A stretch of 64,000 nt of DNA from CAYJLF01 sp964371055. Lineage in GTDB: Bacteria; Eisenbacteria; RBG-16-71-46; CAIMUX01. The notes beneath the pieces are model-generated. The model was not told the DNA's origin. It did no database searches and saw only the letters and a program-made list of their open reading frames with translations. Positions 25,130-33,758 of this stretch are shown in pieces. Position 1 is the stretch's first letter, and each line of letters begins with the position of its first letter. The translations under genes and the position numbers were made by a program. The stretch lies in the NCBI GenBank assembly GCA_964371055.1, contig CAYJLF010000011.1, forward strand, positions 62,001 through 126,000, written 5' to 3'.

Positions 25130-28100
25130 CGCGCCCCCCCCAACGAACGGAAGTAGATCTCGACCAACCGGCGGAAGTCTCCCGGCATGGGATCCTGCTC
25201 TCCGCGCAGGATCGCCCTCCGCATCGCCTCCACTTCCGATGCCGTCGGCACGAACTCGGCCGGAGCGGAGCGATCCTCGGGGTTGATGCCGGTCCGAGAG
25301 ATGCGTTCCTCCTTCTGCCCTTCTTTGCGGAGCGATCGTTGCGCCGTCAGGAGTCTCGACAGGATCCGCTCCTGTCGCCGGATCACGCGCTCATCGACGC
25401 CGCGGTGACGCATCTCCTCTGCCACCTCCTCCATTTCCCGTCCGAGATCGTCCAGTCGGCCCAGCACATCCTGCCGCCCGCCGAGCGCCCCCTGCACCTC
25501 CTGCAGCCCCTGGCGGATCATCTGCTGGCGCGCCGCCATCTGCATCATCTGGTCGCCCTGGGAACCGCTCGGGGAAAGTCGTTGCCCCTGGGAGCCCGAG
25601 CCCATCATCTGCTGCGCCTGATCATTGAGGCTCTGCTGGTCCGAGCTGAGCGAACGCATCCGCGCCAGAGGATTGCTGCAGCTCGAGGCAGATCCGGAAT
25701 TGCACATCGATTGCCCCGCGTTCAGGAGCGAGAGGACCGTACCGTCCAACGCGCGCCCGGCCGCCTCGCCGGTCTGCATCGCGTCGGGCCGGAAGCCCTG
25801 GGTCCAGCCCTGCTGCGCGCCCTCGAGCGCGCGGACCGCCTCGCCCATGGCGCGTCCCAGCGCCGGGGTGATGAAGCGGCTCTCCCGGGCCAGTTCATAG
25901 AGCGCGTCCAGGGTCGCCCGGGCGCCGTCGCTGAGCCGCTGCTGCTCCAGCGCCAGCTCGCGCGTGCTGCGCGCCGGCGCGGTGCGGAGCAGTTCCTCCT
26001 GGTCCTGGCTGATCTTGACCAGGTTGCCGGTCAGTCCGTAGAGCTTGCGCGCCACCTCCTCCTGTTCCTGGCCGTTCATCTCCTGCTGCGCCTGGCGCAT
26101 CCCCTGGGCGAACTGCTGCAGCTGCTGCCCGGCCTCGCGTCCGAACTTGAGGCTGTTGCGGCGCTCTCCGCTCTTCATCTGGCTTTGCGTCTGTTCCATC
26201 CTGTCGCGGGCCGAGGAGAGCTTCTCCCCCGCCTGCTGCTCATCCATCTTCTCCTTCAGAGCCTGCCAGTCCTTCTCCGCCTCCTGGCGGATCCGCTCCA
26301 TCTCCTGGCGCAGCTTCTCGAGCTCCTGCCGCAGGGCGTCCTGCCGCTCCTGCAGGCGGGACGATTCCTCCGGGGTCAGCGGACGGTCGGTCACCGCGCT
26401 CGTGTCGGCGGGCTCGCCGTCCGGCCGGCGTTCCGGCGACCCATCCTCGCGGCGCGCGTCATCGTCGTTCTGCCGATCCTCGTCGTTCCGTTCATCGGGG
26501 GGCCGGCCCGCCAGATCCCGGTTCAACTCCTCCTGCCGCTCCCGGAGCTCCTCGGCCTGGCGGATCATCCGTTCCAGGTTCTCCTCGCGCTGGAGCTGCT
26601 TCAGCATCTCGATGGTGCGGTCGAGGTTCCGCTCGAGATCCTGGGCCGTGAGCTCCAGATTCTCCATCGCCCGCTGCACCTCGCGCCGGTCCAGGTTCTG
26701 GATCGCCTGCTGCAGCCGTTCCATCTGCTCCCGAAACGCCGGGCTCTGGATCTCGCGCACCATCTGGTTGATCTGCTGCACCTTTTCCAGGATCTCCGGC
26801 GTGAAGAGGTTCGCCTGTTCCATCCGCTCCAGGGACTGCTCCATCGCCTGGGCGAGATCCTCGACCTTCTGGGAGACCTGCGCCTGCTGCTGCGCGAGAT
26901 CCTTGATCCGCTCCTGCTGCTCCCAGCGGAGGTTCTTGTCGCGCTTCATCTCCTGAACGACCTTCTGCAGTTCGCGGGTCAGTTCCTTCTGCTCGGTAAG
27001 CGCTTCGCGCGCCGTCGTCGCCTGCTGGTCACGATCCTGATCCACCTCGGCGTACATCTCCTCGAACGACGGGAAGCGGATCTCGCCGGTCGGGCCGACC
27101 GTGGTCTTCGGCCCGGAGACTGCGTCATTGTCGGTGAGCTCGAGGTGATACCGGACCACATCACCGGGCACGAGACCGAGGTCGTCGAGCGACCAGGGCC
27201 AGGGCACGCGCGCCTCGCGGACATCGGACCACCTGGCCAGTCCCGCGCGGCGGGGCGGCTCGTCGTTGCGGCTCCAGACCAGGTCGAGCCGGGTCAGGCC
27301 GAAGTCGTCCATGCAATCGATGTCGAGGAGAACGACCATGTCGGCGGGCAGCTTGATCTGCCGCTCCGGAGCGAGCTGGTAGAGCGCCGGCATGCGATCG
27401 GGGAGCGCCTCGAGGGTGTAACGATCCGACTCCCAGCGGGCCCCCGAGGGGTCGGCCGCCTCAAGCTCCACCCGGTAGTCGAGCGATGCGCGCACCGTCA
27501 GCGCCGCCGCCAGCTCACCATCCCCGGTCGCGTCGAGATTCACGACCGTTCCATCCTCCAGGCGTAACCTCCCTCTGGCGTCCGCCCGGCTGGGGAAGAC
27601 GGTCAGGGTCACGCGTGATCCGACGAGCGCGGCGATCCGCCCGTCGACGGCCAGTTCCTGAACCGGCTCCAGACGGGTGTAGGCCGGAAACTCGATCCGG
27701 GTGCGGTACCCGGTCGCGCGCAGCGGCTCGACGACGCGAACCCGATAGAGGTCGCTCTGCGTCCGCCCCGCCGCGACGGCGTACTCGGTCGCCTCCAGGA
27801 GCGCAGGAAGCGTCGCGGTCCACCCCTCCCCTTCGCGGCCGGCGGCCTCGGCAGTGTCTGCCATCATCGCCGTCTGCCTCCACGCGCCGCCGGGCGACCG
27901 ATGCAGGAGCACCGGCGTCTGGTCCAGGCTCTTCGCCAGGCTCGCGCCGACCTGCAGGCTGGTCCCTCGATCCACGGTGACATCCCCGGGGGTGACCCGG
28001 ATGACCAGCGACGGAGCGAGATCGTGGCTTCCCGGGCGCGTCAGACGGGAGGCCGAGCTGGTGAAAGCGGCCGGCGAGAGAAGGTAGAGCGCGAGTGCGG

Positions 28101-28590
28101 CCGCGACTCCGGAGAAGACCCCGAGCGAAGGACGGCGCAGCGAGAGCGCCGGAGCGAGCCCGCCGAAGGAGACGCCGGCGACCGCTTCGACTCCACGCCG
28201 GACCGACAGCAGGGCCAATCCCCGACCGAGCGGGTCCGGGATCTCCTCCGCCCGCGACTCCATCTCCGCGGCATTCACGAGGTCGTTGGATTTGAGATCG
28301 AGCCGCCGTTCGAGATGGCGGAGAAACTCCTCGCGGGAGAGGTGATGGCGGCGCCCGAAGCGGATCGCCAGAGCGAGACCGGCGACCGCGCCTCCCCAGG
28401 CGAAGAGCGGCACCAGCCACCCCCCGAGGAAGTGGTACCGCAGCGGCATGCCCAGAGCGAGACCAGCCGCCAGCGCGGGGAAGAAGATCGATCCGGCGAG
28501 GGCCACGGCCTCGAAGAGCCTCCGGCGTCGGAAGGCGCGATGGCCCGCCGCGATCCGGGCAGAGAACCGTGGCTCGGACTGGCTCTTCAT
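25126..28590 (-). CDS. Large DUF4175-type membrane protein with long coiled coil
   Basis: 1154 residues. Two closely spaced membrane segments lie near residues 25-70 and a hydrophobic stretch near 150-175, followed by beta-rich periplasmic-type modules. Residues of about 510 to 1000 are very rich in Gln, Glu and Arg and form a long predicted coiled coil (for example QQQAQVSQKVEDLAQAMEQS). The C-terminal part continues helical with Met/Gln-rich runs. The architecture matches DUF4175 proteins as I know them. The ATG at 28590 has GGGGGAG upstream; 45 codons of open frame before it look non-coding. Sits between the DUF4159 and TPR genes; role unknown. Confidence 0.85.
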   Translation of the reverse strand: MKSQSEPRFSARIAAGHRAFRRRRLFEAVALAGSIFFPALAAGLALGMPLRYHFLGGWLVPLFAWGGAVAGLALAIRFGRRHHLSREEFLRHLERRLDLKSNDLVNAAEMESRAEEIPDPLGRGLALLSVRRGVEAVAGVSFGGLAPALSLRRPSLGVFSGVAAALALYLLSPAAFTSSASRLTRPGSHDLAPSLVIRVTPGDVTVDRGTSLQVGASLAKSLDQTPVLLHRSPGGAWRQTAMMADTAEAAGREGEGWTATLPALLEATEYAVAAGRTQSDLYRVRVVEPLRATGYRTRIEFPAYTRLEPVQELAVDGRIAALVGSRVTLTVFPSRADARGRLRLEDGTVVNLDATGDGELAAALTVRASLDYRVELEAADPSGARWESDRYTLEALPDRMPALYQLAPERQIKLPADMVVLLDIDCMDDFGLTRLDLVWSRNDEPPRRAGLARWSDVREARVPWPWSLDDLGLVPGDVVRYHLELTDNDAVSGPKTTVGPTGEIRFPSFEEMYAEVDQDRDQQATTAREALTEQKELTRELQKVVQEMKRDKNLRWEQQERIKDLAQQQAQVSQKVEDLAQAMEQSLERMEQANLFTPEILEKVQQINQMVREIQSPAFREQMERLQQAIQNLDRREVQRAMENLELTAQDLERNLDRTIEMLKQLQREENLERMIRQAEELRERQEELNRDLAGRPPDERNDEDRQNDDDARREDGSPERRPDGEPADTSAVTDRPLTPEESSRLQERQDALRQELEKLRQEMERIRQEAEKDWQALKEKMDEQQAGEKLSSARDRMEQTQSQMKSGERRNSLKFGREAGQQLQQFAQGMRQAQQEMNGQEQEEVARKLYGLTGNLVKISQDQEELLRTAPARSTRELALEQQRLSDGARATLDALYELARESRFITPALGRAMGEAVRALEGAQQGWTQGFRPDAMQTGEAAGRALDGTVLSLLNAGQSMCNSGSASSCSNPLARMRSLSSDQQSLNDQAQQMMGSGSQGQRLSPSGSQGDQMMQMAARQQMIRQGLQEVQGALGGRQDVLGRLDDLGREMEEVAEEMRHRGVDERVIRRQERILSRLLTAQRSLRKEGQKEERISRTGINPEDRSAPAEFVPTASEVEAMRRAILRGEQDPMPGDFRRLVEIYFRSLGGAR

Positions 28591-28615
28591 ATCTTCTCCC
28601 CCGCCCGTTGGCCGC

Positions 28616-29326
28616 TCATCGGCCGAGCGCGTAGACCACGGTGTTGATCGCCATCCGCATCGCCTCTTCCCGCACTTCGGGAGGGTCCCGGTGGACCTCC
28701 GCGTCCTCCAGCCCGTCGCCGACATCCGACTGATACGTGTAAAAGACGATCAGGCGCTCCCCGTCGAAGATGCCGAACCCCTGCGACGGCTTGCCGTCGT
28801 GCTCGTGGACCTTCGGGGGACCGGCCGGGAGGTCGTAGAAACAGTGGTAGATCGGATGGCTGAACGGCACCTCGACCAGCGGTCGATCGGGAAAAACCCG
28901 CGCGATCTCGCGCCGGAACGATTCGTCCAGGCCGTAGTTGTCATCGGCGAAGAGGAAGCCTCCCGCCAGCAGGTAGCTTCGCAGGCGCTCGACCTCCGCG
29001 GCACTGAACCGGACCGTCCCGTGTCCGTTCAGATAGGCGTAGGGGTAGTTGAAGAAGTCCGGATCGAGGATGCCGATCCGCACCTCGTCCTCCCGCTCCA
29101 CCGGGACGGTCGTCCGCTCGCGGAGAGCGCGGGCCAGGTTCGGGAGAGAGGTGGGATTGCCGTACCAGTCGCCGCCGCCGTCATACTTGATGCGCGCCAG
29201 GACGAAGCCGGCGCCTCCGTCGCCCGGGACGGCGGCCACGGCCGGGGCGACGACCCCGGCGGCCAGCCAGGCCAGGGCCGCGACGATCAGGCGCGACGCG
29301 CTCTTTTCCAATCGAACCGTCTGCAT
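28616..29326 (-). CDS. DUF4159 family exported protein
   Basis: 236 residues with an N-terminal signal sequence (LIVAALAWLAAGVVAPAVAA). The DUF4159 pattern is clear: FVLARIKYDGGGDWYGNP, FFNYPYAYLNGHGTVRFS, LRSYLLAGGFLFADDNYG, VPFSHPIYHCFYDLPAGPPK, RLIVFYTYQSDVGDG. The fold is thought to be ThuA/amidotransferase-like. In other genomes DUF4159 genes often sit near MoxR AAA and DUF58 genes, which are not in this window. First gene of the four-gene envelope set; 25 bases before the DUF4175 gene. Confidence 0.88.
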   Translation of the reverse strand: MQTVRLEKSASRLIVAALAWLAAGVVAPAVAAVPGDGGAGFVLARIKYDGGGDWYGNPTSLPNLARALRERTTVPVEREDEVRIGILDPDFFNYPYAYLNGHGTVRFSAAEVERLRSYLLAGGFLFADDNYGLDESFRREIARVFPDRPLVEVPFSHPIYHCFYDLPAGPPKVHEHDGKPSQGFGIFDGERLIVFYTYQSDVGDGLEDAEVHRDPPEVREEAMRMAINTVVYALGR

Positions 29327-29443
29327 CACGACGAAACTCCTGCCCCCGGGTCGGTCCGGGATCGGGGTGGGATTCTCCCGGCTCGGCGCCGCCATGAAAC
29401 CCGTTCCAGGGCCGCGCGGTTCCCGGCGGCCGTCACGGAACCG

Positions 29444-29452
29444 AGTCTAGCA
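29444..29452 (-). promoter_or_regulatory. Extended -10 element upstream of the DUF4159 operon
   Basis: Minus strand TGC-TAGACT with the hexamer at 29449-29444, lying right after the secF terminator. Same form as the elements at 4285 and 32894. Confidence 0.4.
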
Positions 29453-29464
29453 CCGTGAGATGCG

Positions 29465-29501
29465 AAACGCGCGCGCCGTCCCGCTGAGACGGCCGCGCGC
29501 G
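29465..29501 (-). terminator. Terminator of secD-secF
   Basis: Minus strand 13-base-pair stem with one bulged G (29501-29488 with 29480-29468), seven-base loop, then TTT. It lies 27 bases after the secF stop. Confidence 0.7.
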
Positions 29502-29528
29502 TCTGGATTCGCGCCGATCGGATCCGGG

Positions 29529-30476
29529 TCAGGCGGCCTGGACCGCCTTCTCGCGCTGGATCCGCTCGCGGCGAAGCCCGAGGTCGAGCGCCAGGGCCGA
29601 CCCGACGTAGACCGAGGAGTACGTCCCGAACCCGACTCCGATCAGCATCGCGAGGGCGAAGTCGTGGATCACCTCTCCGCCCAGGAAAAAGAGCGCCGCC
29701 ACCGCGTAGATGGTGGTCGCGGAGGTGATCAGGGTGCGGGAGAGGGTGACGTTGACCGCGGTGTCGATCACCTCCTGCAGATTGCGCTTCTGCATCAGCC
29801 TCGACTGCTCGCGAATCCGGTCGAAGACCACGACGGTGTCATTGATCGAGTACCCTCCGATCGTCAGGAGGGCCGCGATGGTGGAGATCGTCAACTCCTT
29901 GCCGAGAGCGTTCAGGACCAGAAGAGTCACGATGACGTCGTGCGCCAGCGCGGCGACGCCGCCCAGCGCAAAGGTGAATTCATACCGCAATCCGATGTAG
30001 ACCAGGATCCCGAGCAGGGCGACCAGCACCGCGATCGTCGCCTTCCCTCGCAGTTCGCGCCCGACTCGCGGACCGACCAATTCCTCGCGCAGCGTCTCGG
30101 CGGTCACCCCGGGACGGGACTGCGCCACTTCCCGGATGATCGGTCCCGACGGACTGACATCGGTCGCCAGACGCTCCGACTCGGCCGGCAGACGGACGAG
30201 GTAGTCCCGTCCCTCGGACGCACCGGCGCCCGACTCCTGGATCTCCGCCCCGCGCAAACCCGCCCGGCCGCAGGCGGCCCGCACCTCGTCGGCTCCGACG
30301 ACCTCGGAGAACCGAAGTTCCACGACCCGCCCGCCGGCGAAATCGACACCCAGGTTGAACCCGCCCCGCAGGGCCAGGGCGATTCCGCCCAGCACCATCA
30401 CCGCGATCGAGAAGATATACGCGTAGCGCCGGTACCGCATGAACGGGATCCGCGTGTCCTTGAGGATCTGAAACAT
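29529..30476 (-). CDS. secF: Protein translocase subunit SecF
   Basis: 315 residues. Inner-membrane partner of SecD that uses the proton-motive force to pull proteins through SecYEG. First membrane segment at about 18-38 (AYIFSIAVMVLGGIALALRG), then the typical NLGVDFAGGRVVELRF. The RND-type membrane domain shows LRYEFTFALGGVAALAHDVI, TIGGYSINDTVVVFDRIRE and LSRTLITSATTIYAVAALFF. The ATG at 30476 follows secD by 38 bases with GAGGAG in between. The pair has its own promoter and terminator. Confidence 0.96.
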   Translation of the reverse strand: MFQILKDTRIPFMRYRRYAYIFSIAVMVLGGIALALRGGFNLGVDFAGGRVVELRFSEVVGADEVRAACGRAGLRGAEIQESGAGASEGRDYLVRLPAESERLATDVSPSGPIIREVAQSRPGVTAETLREELVGPRVGRELRGKATIAVLVALLGILVYIGLRYEFTFALGGVAALAHDVIVTLLVLNALGKELTISTIAALLTIGGYSINDTVVVFDRIREQSRLMQKRNLQEVIDTAVNVTLSRTLITSATTIYAVAALFFLGGEVIHDFALAMLIGVGFGTYSSVYVGSALALDLGLRRERIQREKAVQAA

Positions 30477-30514
30477 GTCGTTCGAAGTCTCCTCTGCTCC
30501 GCCCGCGCCGGCCC

Positions 30515-32107
30515 CTAGATGGACAGCGAACGCGGGCTGCGGTTCGCGGTGGCGGCGTCGAAGATCATCCGCGTGACCAGGACCGCGGTATACAGGTTGG
30601 CGATGATTCCGAGGGCCAGCGTGATGGCGAAGCCCTTGATCGGCCCGGTCCCGAACTGGAAGAGGACGATCGAGCTGATCAGCGTGGTCAGGTTGGCATC
30701 CAGGATGGTCCGCCACGCGCGGTCATAGCCAGCCTCGATGGCGGCCCGCACGCGCTTGCCGGATCGCAGCTCCTCCCGGATCCGTTCGAAGATCAGGACG
30801 TTCGCGTCCACCGCCATGCCGATGGTGAGCACAATCCCGGCGATCCCGGGCAGCGTCAGCGTGCCGCGCAAGGCGGCCAGGCCGGCGAAGAGGAAGAGCA
30901 TGTTCAGGGCAAGCCCCAGCACGGCGACGATCCCGCTCAGCCGGTAGTAGAGGAGCATGAAGAGGACCACGACCACGGCGCCGACCAGAGCGGCCGAGAG
31001 GCCCGTGCGAATGGAGTCGCGTCCGAGCGTCGGCCCGACCGTGCGCTCTTCGGCGATCAGGATCGGGGCCGGGAGGGCGCCGGCGCGCAGCACGATGGCG
31101 AGGTCATTCGCCTCCTCCGTGCTGAACGAGCCGGTGATCTGGGCCTGGCCGCTCGGGATGCGGTCGCGAATGACCGGCGCAGAGACCACGCGGCTGTCGA
31201 GCACGATCGCGAGCTGGCGTCCGACGTTGTCCCCCGTGACGCGGCGGAACTGGGTCGTCCCCTTCGCGTTCATCGTCATCGATACACCGGCGGCATCGGG
31301 TCGATTGGCGTCGAGCCCGAACTTCATCACCGCGGTCGAGATCCCGGCGCCGGTCATCTGCGGGCGCCGGTTGAGGACGTAGAGCACCTTGCCGAACTGC
31401 CCCGTGCCGAACTGGACTTCCTTCTGGGAGATGCTGACCGTCACGTCCCCGGGGAGGAGCGAATCGACCGCGACTGAGCGGAGGAGCGCCTCGACGGCCG
31501 GGACGTCGCTGTTCATGACCATCATCCCGCCGTGCGTGTCGACGCTCGGGTAGGAATAGATGAGGTCGATGAGGGGGCGCGTTCCGTAATCGAGAGAATC
31601 GGCCAGGACGCTGTCGGGCACCGAGCCGATCCTTTGAGCGAGGATCCGGTCGAGCCGGTCGATGGCCTGCTTCGATTCGGCCGCCTGCTTGACCAGCTTG
31701 AACTCGAGCTGCGCGGTCTGCCCGATCAGGTCGAGGGCGCGCTGCTTGTCCAGGAGGCCAGGGAGCTGGATGGCGATCCGGTCATCCCCCTGCCTCTGAA
31801 CCAGCGGTTCGGCCACGCCGAACTGGTCGATGCGGTTGCGGAGGACCTGCATCGCGCGATCGAGCGCGTCCGTCACCTCTTCCGGCCGGAGACTGCTCCG
31901 GTCGAGTTCGAGGATCAGGTGCATCCCTCCCTGCAGGTCCAGACCCAGCTTCAGGGCCTTGGATCGCAGATCCCTGGCTGCGCTCGTGCTCGCGTTCCTG
32001 GCTTCCGCGGGCATCCCGTAGAGACGGAACGACGGGATCAGGACCCAGATCGAAAGACCGAGGAGCACGATGAGGCTCAGCAGCTTCCAGCGAAAGCTCT
32101 TGTCCAT
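30515..32107 (-). CDS. secD: Protein translocase subunit SecD
   Basis: 530 residues. N-terminal membrane anchor (LLSLIVLLGLSIWVLIPSFR), then KLGLDLQGGMHLILELD and the periplasmic P1 domain. The membrane half has GMAVDANVLIFERIREEL, DANLTTLISSIVLFQFGTG and GFAITLALGIIANLYTAV, the usual SecD motifs. Predicted promoter at 32156-32185, only about 45 bases upstream of the start. Works with SecF, encoded 38 bases downstream. Confidence 0.96.
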   Translation of the reverse strand: MDKSFRWKLLSLIVLLGLSIWVLIPSFRLYGMPAEARNASTSAARDLRSKALKLGLDLQGGMHLILELDRSSLRPEEVTDALDRAMQVLRNRIDQFGVAEPLVQRQGDDRIAIQLPGLLDKQRALDLIGQTAQLEFKLVKQAAESKQAIDRLDRILAQRIGSVPDSVLADSLDYGTRPLIDLIYSYPSVDTHGGMMVMNSDVPAVEALLRSVAVDSLLPGDVTVSISQKEVQFGTGQFGKVLYVLNRRPQMTGAGISTAVMKFGLDANRPDAAGVSMTMNAKGTTQFRRVTGDNVGRQLAIVLDSRVVSAPVIRDRIPSGQAQITGSFSTEEANDLAIVLRAGALPAPILIAEERTVGPTLGRDSIRTGLSAALVGAVVVVLFMLLYYRLSGIVAVLGLALNMLFLFAGLAALRGTLTLPGIAGIVLTIGMAVDANVLIFERIREELRSGKRVRAAIEAGYDRAWRTILDANLTTLISSIVLFQFGTGPIKGFAITLALGIIANLYTAVLVTRMIFDAATANRSPRSLSI

Positions 32108-32155
32108 TCAGGTCACCCCCGAAGACCGGATGAGCGTGAAAACACACAGATTTGG

Positions 32156-32185
32156 AGCATACGGAGGAGCGACGCGGGCTGTCAA
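32156..32185 (-). promoter_or_regulatory. Predicted secD promoter
   Basis: Minus strand TTGACA (32185-32180), 18-base spacer, TATGCT (32161-32156). It begins a few bases after the terminator of the preceding lipoprotein gene. Confidence 0.6.
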
Positions 32186-32188
32186 CGC

Positions 32189-32217
32189 AAAAGCGGCGCC
32201 GCGATGTGCGACGCCGC
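32189..32217 (-). terminator. Terminator of the lipoprotein gene at 32265
   Basis: Minus strand ten-base stem with one T-G pair (32217-32208 with 32202-32193), five-base loop, then TTTT at 32192-32189. Confidence 0.75.
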
Positions 32218-32264
32218 CGCGGCCCTGGGCCTCTCTCGCAACGGTTTGTCGGTTCGTAGCCAGG

Positions 32265-32870
32265 TCAGTCGCCGGACGCGGCGAGCTTCCCCCCGATCGG
32301 CGAGTCTTCCCAGAGGCGGATCTCACTGACCGGCTTCCCGTCCGAGGCCGGACGGGCCTCGTCCTCAAAGAAGTAGAACCAGTGCGTCGCGCCCTGCACG
32401 ACCAGGTAGAGCGGCTCGCCCTGCTCGTTGCGCGTCGTCACCGTCAGGAAGACGCCATCCATGCGGACCTTGAGACCGCCCGGAGGTATGTCGGACCAGG
32501 CCTCCGGATCCCCCTGGTTGAACGTGAGCTGGATCCGCTCGACGGTCTCATCCTCGAAGAGCCCCTGCGCCGACTGGAGTTCCTCCACCCGGGTCCAGCT
32601 GTCCGGCGTGGGATTGTCGCCCTGGACGTCATCGGGATTGAAGAGAAAGACATACTCCTGATGGAAGAGCTTCGCGTATTCGTCGTAGTTGCGCTCCTCG
32701 TACGCGGTCTTCAGGTTGGCCAGGACATTCGCCGGCGAGGACTGAGCCAGATACTTCGACTGCGGGATCGGCTTGGTCACCTCCGGATCCCAGGGGCAAC
32801 CGGTCCCCAGGAAAAGCATCACCGCGGCCAGCGGCACGAACCGCCACGCGGTCGGGAGTGTCTGCGTCAT
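32265..32870 (-). CDS. Predicted lipoprotein, one of a related pair
   Basis: 201 residues. Signal peptide with lipobox L-G-T-G-C, lipidated Cys at about 25. The mature part (VLANLKTAYEERNYDEYAKL, YVFLFNPDD, LKVRMDGVFLTVTTRNEQG, WFYFFEDEA) has the helix-then-curved-sheet order of an NTF2/SnoaL-like fold. It resembles the lipoprotein encoded just upstream at 33002 in pattern and length, so the two look like paralogues. No catalytic residues are evident. The ATG at 32870 has GGAGGG nine bases upstream, with a -10 element at 32894-32899. Confidence 0.8.
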   Translation of the reverse strand: MTQTLPTAWRFVPLAAVMLFLGTGCPWDPEVTKPIPQSKYLAQSSPANVLANLKTAYEERNYDEYAKLFHQEYVFLFNPDDVQGDNPTPDSWTRVEELQSAQGLFEDETVERIQLTFNQGDPEAWSDIPPGGLKVRMDGVFLTVTTRNEQGEPLYLVVQGATHWFYFFEDEARPASDGKPVSEIRLWEDSPIGGKLAASGD

Positions 32871-32893
32871 CGGATCGATCCCTCCATGCGGGA

Positions 32894-32902
32894 AGTCTAG
32901 CA
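32894..32902 (-). promoter_or_regulatory. Extended -10 element before the lipoprotein gene
   Basis: Minus strand TGC-TAGACT, hexamer at 32899-32894. Predicted leader is under 20 bases. Confidence 0.4.
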
Positions 32903-32982
32903 TCCACCCCCCGGGCGGCACCAGCGCCCCGGTCCCTTCCACGGAAACCTCTTCAACTATCGGACATCGGCTCAGCTTAGCT

Positions 32983-33004
32983 TAGCAGGGTGCTATCCCT
33001 GCTA
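32983..33004 (-). terminator. Hairpin overlapping the stop of the second lipoprotein gene
   Basis: Perfect eight-base stem TAGCAGGG/CCCTGCTA with a six-base loop, beginning at the TAG stop itself. No T run follows, so termination is uncertain; it could also protect the mRNA end. Confidence 0.45.
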
Positions 33005-33742
33005 GAAGACCACCTGGTCGTGACGGAGGCGGCCGGTCGTCGTCGCATAGGCCGCGTCCCGCTCATCCCTCCAGAGGTAGACCGACCAGAGCCCGGTCCC
33101 GTCCTCCTTGAGGTAAAGATCGACCCTACCGCCAAAAGTGACGGTGGTTCCCGTCTTTGTGAACTTTATCTCATAGAGGAGGTCCTTGAAAAGCTGCCCG
33201 CTCGTGCCGTCGTCGGCCGGTTCGGTGGCCAAAGTCGACTCCCCGCCGGTCGGGGGATTCCAGCGGAAGGTCACCGTCACCCTGGCCTTGGTGGTATCGG
33301 CGAAGATCCGCGACCAGGCATTCCGTTCCTCCGCCTTGTCGAAGTTATCGTAGATGGCCGGGTTGGCGACCTGGAGGGAGTCGGAGGGGTCGGGACGGAA
33401 GCGGTAGCTGTCGCTCAGCGAACGTTCGTACGTAGAAACCGATTTGGCGTTCAAAGCGACGCGCATGTTCTTGAGGACCGTCTGGGGAGTGACGGGCGAG
33501 TCGAACTGGACCTCGTTCTCGGTCGGGTCGTCCGGTTCCCGCGGGTCGAGGAAACAGCCGGCGAGGACCGGCAGGATCGCCACCACCAGAACCGCCACGC
33601 TCAGCACCATCCACCCGGTCCGGCCCGAAAACGGGCGCCAGGCGCCGGTCCGGGCGCCGGGACTGGATGCCGACGGCCTCTCGGATTCGGCCCGCCTGCC
33701 ACGACGGTCCCGACCGAAACCGGGTGTGACCTCGCTCTGCAC
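33002..33742 (-). CDS. Predicted lipoprotein, paralogue of the one at 32265
   Basis: 246 residues. A long basic N-region precedes a hydrophobic stretch and lipobox V-L-A-G-C (Cys at about 63). The mature part (TVLKNMRVALNAKSVSTYER, SYRFRPDPSD, RVTVTFRWNPPTGG, RVDLYLKEDGTGLWSVYLW) again suggests an NTF2-like fold and matches the neighbour's pattern VL-N---A---Y---Y-F--P-D. Start taken as GTG at 33742, 16 bases after the barrel gene stop; an internal ATG at 33610 would give a signal peptide with no positive charge. Co-transcribed with the barrel. Confidence 0.75.
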   Translation of the reverse strand: MQSEVTPGFGRDRRGRRAESERPSASSPGARTGAWRPFSGRTGWMVLSVAVLVVAILPVLAGCFLDPREPDDPTENEVQFDSPVTPQTVLKNMRVALNAKSVSTYERSLSDSYRFRPDPSDSLQVANPAIYDNFDKAEERNAWSRIFADTTKARVTVTFRWNPPTGGESTLATEPADDGTSGQLFKDLLYEIKFTKTGTTVTFGGRVDLYLKEDGTGLWSVYLWRDERDAAYATTTGRLRHDQVVF

Positions 33743-33758
33743 GCTCCCGATCCCCCCG

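Noticed and set aside
24991..27567. 858-codon Leu-rich plus-strand frame opposite the DUF4175 gene
   Set aside because: The Leu/His-rich sequence is the complement of the Gln/Glu coiled-coil codons on the minus strand.
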